A stretch of DNA of 64,000 nucleotides from CAIZQW01 sp037133395 (GTDB taxonomy: Bacteria; Verrucomicrobiota; Kiritimatiellia; RFP12; UBA1067), in assembly GCA_037133395.1 (NCBI GenBank), contig JBAXOG010000004.1, forward strand, positions 1 to 64,000, in the 5' to 3' direction. The position numbers and the translations under genes are program-made. Below are positions 54,334 through 61,760 of the stretch, in pieces. A model generated the notes under the pieces. It made no database searches. It was given only the letters and a program-made list of their open reading frames with translations, and was not told the DNA's origin. The stretch's first letter is position 1. Each line of letters opens with the position of its first letter.

Positions 54334-56133
54334 CTTCTTCTCTGCGGAATGATCGAAGCGTTCGACTTCGCAGGGCATGTGACGGGAGAGAAGTCCCATC
54401 AGGAAGCGGATGCCGTAGACGATATGCGTGGCCATCACGCCGAGCCATGTCATGAACCATAGTGCTGGCGAGAGGGAGAAGGACGACACAAGCGTGATGA
54501 AGCCGTAAAAGGCCAATATGCCGAAATAGGTGGTGAAGAGCCAGGGGTGCAGGAAGGCGAGTGGCAGGCCGATCAGGATGCCTAGGACAAACAGGGTTGG
54601 AATAAGATAACTGAAGCGCAGAGACGTCGATGGGAAACGCTTCGCGAAATGGCCGCGGTGGAGCGCGTAGCGTCCAATCTGGCGCAGATGCGGTCCGAAA
54701 AGCGGCCTACGGTGGTGGTATACGACCACCCATGGATCGTAGACAATGCGCTTTTTCTGTCCAAAAACAATGTCGATGCAGAGGATCGTATCTTCGCCTG
54801 GCCAGAAGTCAGTCCGATAGCCGTTGATGGCGAGGAGGATATCCCTCCGCACAAAGAGATTGCAGCTCGGGACATCGTCCACCTGCGAGCGTACGCGATC
54901 TCCCACGTAACGGTATCTGAAGTTCCCCGAGACTAAGGCGTTGGCGTAGACACGTCCGCCTGCCTGAGCCATAAAGGGGTCGTTGGAAGGTGTCACACCA
55001 GGTCCGCCGACACCGCCGACATCCGGCAACGTAAAGTATTTGACGGCATGCTCCAGCCAGTTCGCGACGGGATAGGCATCGTCGTCTAGGAAGGCGACGA
55101 TTTCGCCCGTGGCCTGCTGGATACCTAGATTACGCTTTTCTGCAGGCCGTGTATTGCCAGTCGGAATGACTTGAAGTGGAAAGGGGAAGTCTCCTAAGCT
55201 GGCCGATTCATTGGGGAGCACAATGACTTCAAAAGGCGGATAGGTCTGATGTGCCAGGGCGTTCAGGCATTCGATCAGGTAGGGACTTGGCGCTGGGCAG
55301 ATGATGATCACGGAAACGGTCAGGGGCTTCTCTTGTTGCGGAGCTACCTCGACACTGCCGTAGTAACGCAAAATGCGCAGACGATAGAAGATCGCAAGTG
55401 TGTCCATCATGACCTGTTTCACGTTTGACCAGGAAAGGCAGCCTAGTTTTACGCCAAACTGCAGGTGAATAGGCGCTTCGGCAACCTTGAAGCCCTTGGC
55501 GTGGGCGATGGAGAGGATCTCCAAGTCGAAAGCAAAGGCCTTGACCAGCATACGGTCAAAGGCCCACTGCAACGCGTCACGCTTGAAGAGTTTCATCCCC
55601 ACCTGCGTATCTGTCACGGGCAATCCGACTAACAAACGGACAAGCGAAAAGTAAATACCACTCGCCAGCCGACGATGCCAAGGATAGTCAACGATTGAAT
55701 CTGGATGTCGCTTAGAACCAATGACGATGGCAGCATGTTCCCGATACATGACCTCGAAAAAAGTTGAAATTTTGGCAGGTGAGAGATCAAGGTCTCCATC
55801 CAACAACAAGATATGGGAGCCTCTGGAAGCGGCAAACCCCCTGCGAAGCGCATTGCCCTTCCCAGCGTTGACCTTGACAAAGACGGGCCGAACCTCCTCT
55901 GGATGACGCGCCGTCTCCTGGTGAATAGCCTGTGCAGTAGCATCGGCACTGCCGTCATCCACAGGGACAACTTCAAAGGAAATGTGCCCGCGGAGCAAGC
56001 CGCAAACGGTTTCAATATTATCGGCAATGACCTTTTCCAGTCCATAAGCTGGCATGATGATGCTCAAGCACCCCGAAGGACCTAGGCAGGCTTTTGCGGC
56101 ATCCCAAACTTTTTTGTCGTTTTCTGTGGTCAT
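54328..56133 (-). CDS. Two-domain family 2 glycosyltransferase with membrane tail
   Basis: The 601-residue protein has two GT-A domains in tandem. The first (residues 20-245) resembles dolichyl/polyprenyl-phosphate glucose or mannose synthases: SIIMPAYG, VPVDDGSADAT, LLLDGDLDLSP. The second (about 270-500) has VSVIIICPAP, VAFLDDDAYPVANWLEHAV and GYRTDFWPGEDTIL. Three or four hydrophobic segments follow (about 515-590). It may both make a polyprenyl-linked sugar and extend a glycan, which fits the Pgl-type genes elsewhere in the window. The acceptor is unknown. The gene stands alone, convergent with the radical SAM gene. Confidence 0.8.
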   Translation of the reverse strand: MTTENDKKVWDAAKACLGPSGCLSIIMPAYGLEKVIADNIETVCGLLRGHISFEVVPVDDGSADATAQAIHQETARHPEEVRPVFVKVNAGKGNALRRGFAASRGSHILLLDGDLDLSPAKISTFFEVMYREHAAIVIGSKRHPDSIVDYPWHRRLASGIYFSLVRLLVGLPVTDTQVGMKLFKRDALQWAFDRMLVKAFAFDLEILSIAHAKGFKVAEAPIHLQFGVKLGCLSWSNVKQVMMDTLAIFYRLRILRYYGSVEVAPQQEKPLTVSVIIICPAPSPYLIECLNALAHQTYPPFEVIVLPNESASLGDFPFPLQVIPTGNTRPAEKRNLGIQQATGEIVAFLDDDAYPVANWLEHAVKYFTLPDVGGVGGPGVTPSNDPFMAQAGGRVYANALVSGNFRYRYVGDRVRSQVDDVPSCNLFVRRDILLAINGYRTDFWPGEDTILCIDIVFGQKKRIVYDPWVVVYHHRRPLFGPHLRQIGRYALHRGHFAKRFPSTSLRFSYLIPTLFVLGILIGLPLAFLHPWLFTTYFGILAFYGFITLVSSFSLSPALWFMTWLGVMATHIVYGIRFLMGLLSRHMPCEVERFDHSAEKKL

Positions 56134-56261
56134 TTGTCCGTCAGCGAAGTAAAATAGAGCCTTTCTTATAGATCATAGAAGAAATCAGTTAAAATGATAT
56201 TCGAGTTTGGGGAATAAACCAATCGAAAAATGACCGGAACGGTATTTTTTTAAGGATGCTT

Positions 56262-57299
56262 ATGATTCGATTTGTTGTAATGATTTTCTGTGGACTTGTT
56301 TTTTTGTTGAATGAGGGGTGCTCAAGAACATCAGCTTCCGTCGTGGAAGCGAAAGAACGAACCACGTCGCTATCTCGAAGCGCACGCGTAGCGGAACAGA
56401 CGGGCGACTTAAAAGAGGCGATTCGCTTGTATCGGACAATGCTGGTTGAAGAACCACACGCCTATTCGGTCCATTTTCATCTGGCGACGTTGCTGCAGGA
56501 CTACGAAGAAGATTATATCAGTGCGCTTTATCACTATAAACAATATCTGTCGTTGAGACCCGAAACAGAGAAGACAACACTTGTGCAGGATCGCATCCGG
56601 GTAACAGAGCAATTGCTGGCGCCACAACTGTTGCGTAAGTTGGGCGAGTCGGCCAAGGGGTTGTCGCAAGCCTATTTATTGAAGGAAACCGATACCTTGA
56701 AGCGCCAGATTACAAAATTAGAAGGCGAGAAGTCGGTCATGAGCGAAGAAAAGGATCGTGCCGAGAAAGCGTTGGCCGCTGCACAAATAGAAACGGAGCG
56801 TTTGCGCGAACTCTTAAATAAAATGCGTGCTTCTGAAAAAGTGGAGCGGGCTTCGGAAGTGGCTTCCAGCGCAGCTCTTGCTGAGCGTGAACGTGCGGCG
56901 GCGAACACCAAGGCGCGGGACGGGAAGAGCTTGCGCGAGTTACGCAAGGAAGCTGAGGCTATTGCCTCAGACGCAGCAACTCAGACAGGAACGAAGCAAG
57001 CTGATGAATCAGCCAGTGATGTACTTAAAAAAGTTCAGCAGAAGTTGGATGAATCACGCATCACGCCTAGAGTCGGTGCTTCCGACACAAAGATGGATTC
57101 AAAAGTGGCGATGAAGGAGAAGAAGGGCAAGTCAGTTGAGCCACGGACCTATGTGATTCAGTCCGGCGATTCGCTCTTCCGGGTGTCTGAGAAATTTTAT
57201 GGCGACACAACACACTGGAAAAAAATTCGCGATGCTAATCGCACAAACATTGATCCAGATGGGCGTGTCCGTGTTGGTCAAACGATCATCATTCCTTGA
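56262..57299 (+). CDS. TPR and LysM lipoprotein
   Basis: A 345-residue protein with a short hydrophobic N-terminus ending in NEGC (possible lipobox). A TPR-like helical part (about residues 45-105), a long coiled coil (about 140-260, rich in Glu, Lys and Arg) and a C-terminal LysM domain follow: YVIQSGDSLFRVSEKFYGD, then ANRTNIDPDGRVRVGQTIIIP. LysM suggests peptidoglycan binding in the periplasm. ATG 56262 is chosen since AAGG precedes it by 6 bases; ATG 56256 has no site. The upstream gap 56134-56261 is AT-rich without a clear promoter. Confidence 0.75.
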   Translation: MIRFVVMIFCGLVFLLNEGCSRTSASVVEAKERTTSLSRSARVAEQTGDLKEAIRLYRTMLVEEPHAYSVHFHLATLLQDYEEDYISALYHYKQYLSLRPETEKTTLVQDRIRVTEQLLAPQLLRKLGESAKGLSQAYLLKETDTLKRQITKLEGEKSVMSEEKDRAEKALAAAQIETERLRELLNKMRASEKVERASEVASSAALAERERAAANTKARDGKSLRELRKEAEAIASDAATQTGTKQADESASDVLKKVQQKLDESRITPRVGASDTKMDSKVAMKEKKGKSVEPRTYVIQSGDSLFRVSEKFYGDTTHWKKIRDANRTNIDPDGRVRVGQTIIIP

Positions 57300-57314
57300 G
57301 GTAGGGCGATAAGC

Positions 57315-57620
57315 ATGAGTCGTAAACGGGTTTTAAAAGAATCGAACCCCAGCGTCTTTTTAGGCGGAGGGCGTAAGGCACACACGTTTCGCTTGGATGT
57401 GCGTGAAGATGAGTCTGGTCGGCAGGAGTATTTCAGCAAACGTGTCAGACCTGTGTTTGCCCGGCAGAAGCTTTTTCATTATATCGTAGCGGGGGGTATG
57501 AAGCAGTTGCGTCGGACCTCGGCAGATGAGATCGCTGAATATCGGATGCAGACATTTCTGGCGTGCGCGGTGGTAGGTGTTGCTGCGTGGTTGGCGTTTT
57601 ATTTTTTACCCTCAATATAA
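57315..57620 (+). CDS. Small membrane protein of unknown function
   Basis: The 101-residue product is basic and hydrophilic, with a single C-terminal membrane segment (about residues 80-97; FLACAVVGVAAWLAFYF). No domain is recognised. A C-terminal anchor with a cytoplasmic or periplasmic basic body would fit a partner of the flanking LysM proteins. The gene is 15 bases after one LysM gene and 9 before the next, with AGGGCGA before its start. Confidence 0.6.
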   Translation: MSRKRVLKESNPSVFLGGGRKAHTFRLDVREDESGRQEYFSKRVRPVFARQKLFHYIVAGGMKQLRRTSADEIAEYRMQTFLACAVVGVAAWLAFYFLPSI

Positions 57621-57629
57621 GGAGAGCGA

Positions 57630-58217
57630 ATGGATAGGATGAAACCATGGATGAGTTGTATGTGCGCAGTCTGCGGACTTGCGCTGTTATCAGGATGCCA
57701 ATATTTTGATGGTACGCCGTTTGAACTAAAACCGGATCCGAAGGTGACCAAGCTGGCGATCTCGACGCAGCAGACGAACAATGAGGTTCGTCATTTAGCC
57801 GAGCAGATGGCGGAGATCAATCGCAACCAGATCGAACTCGATATGCGTGTGCAACGTCTTGAAGCAAAATCCTCAGGCGGTTCTTCTACGGAAGAAATTG
57901 CCGCGATCAAACGGGACATCGCGATGATTCGTGCTGAGCGTGAAACGCTCAAGAAAGAGATTACCGACGACCTTGTTGCGCGCATTGACAAGGTCGTTTC
58001 CCGCTCAGGGGCTTCAGCGCCGTCCAGTAAGCCGTCGCCAACCTCAACGAATTCAGCGCGTACCCGTAGCGGGTATAATCACACGGTTGAAAAGGGACAG
58101 ACGCTGTCAGAAATCGCACGTGGCTATGGCAAGACCTTAGATGTTATCATGAAGGCGAATAACCTGAAAACCAGCAACACGATTCGCCCAGGGCAAGTGC
58201 TCTTCATACCCGATTAA
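57630..58217 (+). CDS. LysM lipoprotein with coiled coil
   Basis: A 195-residue protein with an N-terminal signal and the lipobox LLSGC (about residue 23). A coiled-coil stretch covers about residues 45-125, a Ser/Pro linker follows, and a C-terminal LysM domain has VEKGQTLSEIARGYGK and NTIRPGQVLFIPD. It is probably an envelope lipoprotein that binds peptidoglycan. Met codon 4 (57639) is an alternative start. It runs into hemB with a 14-base gap. Confidence 0.75.
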   Translation: MDRMKPWMSCMCAVCGLALLSGCQYFDGTPFELKPDPKVTKLAISTQQTNNEVRHLAEQMAEINRNQIELDMRVQRLEAKSSGGSSTEEIAAIKRDIAMIRAERETLKKEITDDLVARIDKVVSRSGASAPSSKPSPTSTNSARTRSGYNHTVEKGQTLSEIARGYGKTLDVIMKANNLKTSNTIRPGQVLFIPD

Positions 58218-58231
58218 TCAGAGGAGAGAGA

Positions 58232-59206
58232 ATGAATTTTCCAGAGATACGTTTGCGCCGGCTGCGGAAAACACAGGCGATTCGGCGATTGTTTGATCAG
58301 CCTTTCCCTGCTGCTTCCAAATTTGTTTGGCCTCTGTTTGTTGTCGAAGGAGAAAAACGGCGCGAGGCGATCTCGTCCATGCCCGGACAATATCGGTTGA
58401 GCACGGATGAATTGCTTCAGGCCATTGAGCCGGTTGCCCAGCAGGGTATTGGTGGCGTGTTGCTTTTTGGTCAGACTGAAGGCGTAAAGGACAAGGCTGG
58501 CTCTGGCGCGTATGACCCGAAGGGCGCTGTGCAGTGTGCAATCCCCTTAATTAAACGCGCGTTTCCAGATCTGGTTGTTATGACGGATGTCTGTCTCTGC
58601 GCCTATACGGATCATGGACATTGCGGTCCGCTCGATCGTCAGGGGCATGTGGATAATGATGCATCGTGTGAGCTGTTGGCGCGTGTGGCGGTGTCGCATG
58701 CGGCTGCCGGCGCAGATGTGGTTGCTCCGAGTGCGATGATGGATGGACAAGTCCTTGCCATCCGCGAAGCGCTTATGGAGAATGATCTCAATGATACGCT
58801 CTTGATGGCCTATTCCACAAAGTTTGCATCGTCGATGTATGGACCGTTCCGGGAGGCTGAAAATTCTGCGCCGTCCGCCGGAGACCGTAAGGGCTATCAA
58901 GCTTCGTATGCAAATCCGCGTGCCGCGCTTCGCGAATCTGATTTCGATGAGGCCGAAGGTGCGGATATTCTCATGATTAAGCCGACTCTCTTTTATCTGG
59001 ATCTGCTCGCGCAAATCCGCGAGCGTACTGATCTGCCCGTGGCCGCCTATAATGTCAGCGGCGAGTATAGCATGATTCATGCAGCCGCAGAACGGGGTTG
59101 GGGCGACCTTCGTGCGATGGCGCGGGAATCGCTGATGGCGATTGACCGCGCGGGCGCAGATCTCATCCTTTCCTATTGGGCGCCACGTTACGCGGAGCTC
59201 GCATGA
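58232..59206 (+). CDS. hemB: Porphobilinogen synthase (ALA dehydratase)
   Basis: HemB joins two 5-aminolevulinate molecules to porphobilinogen. The 324-residue protein has the zinc-type metal site (DVCLCAYTDHGHCG with three Cys), the Schiff-base lysines in MAYSTKFAS and LMIKPTLFYLD, and the N-terminal RLRRLRKTQAIRRL line. Metal use is therefore Zn rather than Mg alone. It supplies tetrapyrroles for the siroheme-dependent heme enzymes at 1-1372. Its stop overlaps the asparaginyl-tRNA synthetase start (ATGA). Confidence 0.96.
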   Translation: MNFPEIRLRRLRKTQAIRRLFDQPFPAASKFVWPLFVVEGEKRREAISSMPGQYRLSTDELLQAIEPVAQQGIGGVLLFGQTEGVKDKAGSGAYDPKGAVQCAIPLIKRAFPDLVVMTDVCLCAYTDHGHCGPLDRQGHVDNDASCELLARVAVSHAAAGADVVAPSAMMDGQVLAIREALMENDLNDTLLMAYSTKFASSMYGPFREAENSAPSAGDRKGYQASYANPRAALRESDFDEAEGADILMIKPTLFYLDLLAQIRERTDLPVAAYNVSGEYSMIHAAAERGWGDLRAMARESLMAIDRAGADLILSYWAPRYAELA

Positions 59207-60594
59207 AAACGCGGATAAAGGCTCTGCTTTCTTCTTCGTGCCGCGATGTGCCTGTGCAGGTGGCGGGCTGGGTGCGGACGCGCCGGGATTCAAAGGGCGG
59301 TTTCTCCTTTATTGAATTAAATGATGGATCCTGTTTGGCAAACCTTCAAATTATCGCACCTGCCACACTTGAGCACTACGAGCGGGATATTCTGAATTTG
59401 CACCCCGGCTCCTCTCTTCGCGTGGAGGGTTTGCTGGTGGCGTCAAGTGGCAGCGGTCAGTGCGTTGAAGTGAAGGCGGATAAAATAACCGTATATGGTT
59501 TTTCAGATCCGCTCGACTATCCGCTCGGAAAGCAAAAAATTAACTTTGAACGGTTGCGTGAACTTCCGCATTTGCGTGCGCGTACCAATACGTTTGGCGC
59601 CATCGCTCGTGTGCGTGATGTGCTGGCGTATGAGTTGCATCGCTTCTTCCATGAGCGCGGTTTCTTCTATGTGCATACCCCCATCATTACCGCGAATGAT
59701 TGTGAAGGCGCAGGGGCGATGTTCCACGTCACGACGCTCGATCCGCATAAGCTTCCGCGTCATCCGGACGGGAAGGTGGATTACTCCCAGGATTTCTTTG
59801 GCGCAAAAACATCGTTGACCGTGAGCGGTCAGCTCGAAGGTGAAACGTATGCCTGCGCCATGGGTGACATCTATACCTTTGGTCCCACCTTCCGAGCTGA
59901 AAATTCCAATACGCGGAGACATCTTTCTGAATTCTGGATGCTGGAACCGGAGATGGCCTTCGCAGACTTGAATGATGATGCTCTGCTGGCGGAAGCCTTT
60001 TTGCGTCACGTCTTTAAAGCGGTTCTTGCGCAATGCGGAGCGGACTTAGCATTTTTTGATCAGCGCGTATTGCCGGGTGTGGTCGCGCGCCTGGAGCGTT
60101 TGGTAGACGCACCGTTTGGACGGGTGACCTATACCGAGGCGATTCGTCTCCTGGAGACCTCCAGCACGATCTTTGAGTTTCCAGTGAAGTGGGGTATGGA
60201 CTTGCAATCGGAGCATGAGCGTTTCTTGGCAGAGGAGATTTTTAAGGGCCCTGTTGTCGTGACAGATTATCCAGCGGAAATCAAAGCGTTTTATATGCGT
60301 CGTAATATGGATGGCAAGACCGTCGCTGCGATGGATGTACTGCTACCGGAGGTCGGGGAAATCATCGGTGGCAGCCAGCGCGAGGAACGGCTGGAGGTGT
60401 TGGAAAGCGTGCTGATAAAGGCTGGACTTGATCCTGCGGAGTATAGTCACTATCTGGACTTGCGCCGCTATGGAAGCGTTCCGCATGCGGGCTTTGGATT
60501 GGGCTTTGAACGCCTTGTCCAGTTTTGTACGGGCATGCACAATATACGGGATGTGATCCCTTATCCGCGCGCGCCAGGTTGCATGAGGGTTTAA
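59203..60594 (+). CDS. asnS: Asparaginyl-tRNA synthetase
   Basis: A class IIb synthetase of 463 residues with an N-terminal OB-fold (VQVAGWVRTRRDSKGGFSFI). The catalytic domain has motif 2 around TFGPTFRAENSNTRRHLSEF and motif 3 GFGLGFERLVQF. AsnRS rather than AspRS is favoured by the long TANDCEGAGAMFHV segment and by YPRAPG at the end. ATG 59203 overlaps the hemB stop; an upstream in-frame start would only extend into hemB. Confidence 0.95.
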   Translation: MKTRIKALLSSSCRDVPVQVAGWVRTRRDSKGGFSFIELNDGSCLANLQIIAPATLEHYERDILNLHPGSSLRVEGLLVASSGSGQCVEVKADKITVYGFSDPLDYPLGKQKINFERLRELPHLRARTNTFGAIARVRDVLAYELHRFFHERGFFYVHTPIITANDCEGAGAMFHVTTLDPHKLPRHPDGKVDYSQDFFGAKTSLTVSGQLEGETYACAMGDIYTFGPTFRAENSNTRRHLSEFWMLEPEMAFADLNDDALLAEAFLRHVFKAVLAQCGADLAFFDQRVLPGVVARLERLVDAPFGRVTYTEAIRLLETSSTIFEFPVKWGMDLQSEHERFLAEEIFKGPVVVTDYPAEIKAFYMRRNMDGKTVAAMDVLLPEVGEIIGGSQREERLEVLESVLIKAGLDPAEYSHYLDLRRYGSVPHAGFGLGFERLVQFCTGMHNIRDVIPYPRAPGCMRV

Positions 60595-60642
60595 CCAGTG
60601 GTCTGTTGGCTCAAACGGAACTGTCGAGTGGCTCAGGTGCTG

Positions 60643-60670
60643 CAAGTCCCAAGTCCAACGTCGCAAGTCC
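60643..60670 (+). repeat. CAAGTCC heptamer repeat before the RND genes
   Basis: CAAGTCC occurs at 60643, 60650 and 60664, spacings 7 and 14. It lies in the gap before the efflux adaptor, whose ribosome binding site (AGGAGGGGG) follows. The same 7-then-14 spacing is seen for AAGTGA at 53414. Confidence 0.65.
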
Positions 60671-60695
60671 GAATTGATACAGGAGGGGGAATTGA

Positions 60696-61760
60696 ATGAA
60701 ATGGATTAAATGGATTCTTGAAATTGTAATTGGTGTTGGTTTGCTCGTCTGGTCCGTCAGGCTTGTGTTGACGACAGAGCCAACACGCGCGGGCACAAAA
60801 AAACGGGATGGGCAGGTGGTGAACGTTGTTGTTCAGTCCGTGAAAACGATGAAGATCGAGGACGCGTTAGTCTGCCTTGGGACGGTGGCGGCACGGGAAT
60901 CCGTTGATATCTCTGCACAGGTCACCGAAAAAATTACCGCTATTCATTTTGATCATGGGCAACACGTGAAGAAGGGTGATCTGCTGGTTGAACTTCAGTC
61001 CGCGCAGGAGCGGGCCGCCCTCAGCGTCGCAGAATTGTCCATTGCAGAACATCAACGCGAAGAAAAACGGTTGGCGTGGCTCCTCAAAGAAAACGCAATT
61101 CCGCAGAGGGAGTTGGATGACCGTCAGACGCGTCTGGCTATTGCTAAGGCGGAAAAGGCAAAGGCAGAGGCAGATTGTGCAGACCGAAAGATTGTTGCTC
61201 CCTTTTCAGGCATCGTTGGTTTGCGCTTGGTCAGCTTAGGCGACTTAGTCTCCCCGGGCACCAAAATCACGACGCTTGAGGATATTGAGCAGGTGTATGT
61301 CGATTATCCTGTGCCCGAAAAATATACGGCAAAACTCAAAGAGGGAATGGCCTTTAAAGCTTCGAATATTGCTTATCCAGACGTTGAATTCCACGGGACG
61401 ATTCGCATGGTCGATCCGCAGGTTCAGTCCCAGACGCGTAGCGCGCAGATCCGTGGTGTCATTGACAACAAGGCACAACGTCTGCGTCCCGGCATGTTGA
61501 TGACGGTGAAGTTGAACATGAGTATCGAGGCGTGTCAAAGCGTGCCGGAAGAGGCACTCACGAGCCTGGGTGAGAAGCAGTATGTCTTTGTCTATTCGGC
61601 TACGAAAAAAAAGGTCTTTCGCAAAGAGGTCACCATCGGTCGTCGTGCAGAGGGACGCGTGGAAGTGGTCGCTGGACTGGACGCCCATGCGCTCGTCGTG
61701 ACGGAAGGTATTGTGAAGGTATCAGACGGGCAGAAGGTTGTTGCTGAGGAACGGAAATGA
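60696..61760 (+). CDS. RND efflux periplasmic adaptor
   Basis: A membrane fusion protein of 354 residues: one N-terminal membrane helix (LEIVIGVGLLVWSVRLVL), then the barrel-sandwich half-motif DHGQHVKKGDLLVEL, a helical hairpin (about residues 105-160), the second lipoyl half (APFSGIVGLRLVSLGDLVSPG) and a beta-barrel with QTRSAQIRGVIDN. It would link the downstream pump to an outer-membrane channel. The substrate is unknown. Its stop overlaps the pump start. Confidence 0.92.
   Translation: MKWIKWILEIVIGVGLLVWSVRLVLTTEPTRAGTKKRDGQVVNVVVQSVKTMKIEDALVCLGTVAARESVDISAQVTEKITAIHFDHGQHVKKGDLLVELQSAQERAALSVAELSIAEHQREEKRLAWLLKENAIPQRELDDRQTRLAIAKAEKAKAEADCADRKIVAPFSGIVGLRLVSLGDLVSPGTKITTLEDIEQVYVDYPVPEKYTAKLKEGMAFKASNIAYPDVEFHGTIRMVDPQVQSQTRSAQIRGVIDNKAQRLRPGMLMTVKLNMSIEACQSVPEEALTSLGEKQYVFVYSATKKKVFRKEVTIGRRAEGRVEVVAGLDAHALVVTEGIVKVSDGQKVVAEERK

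Noticed and set aside
54326..54335. AGCTATAGCT palindrome at the convergent stops
   Set aside because: Ten bases without a T-tract; likely chance, and too weak for a terminator.
60595..60695. Possible tRNA or small RNA in the gap before the RND genes
   Set aside because: No cloverleaf or terminator; the gap is explained by CAAGTCC repeats and a ribosome binding site.
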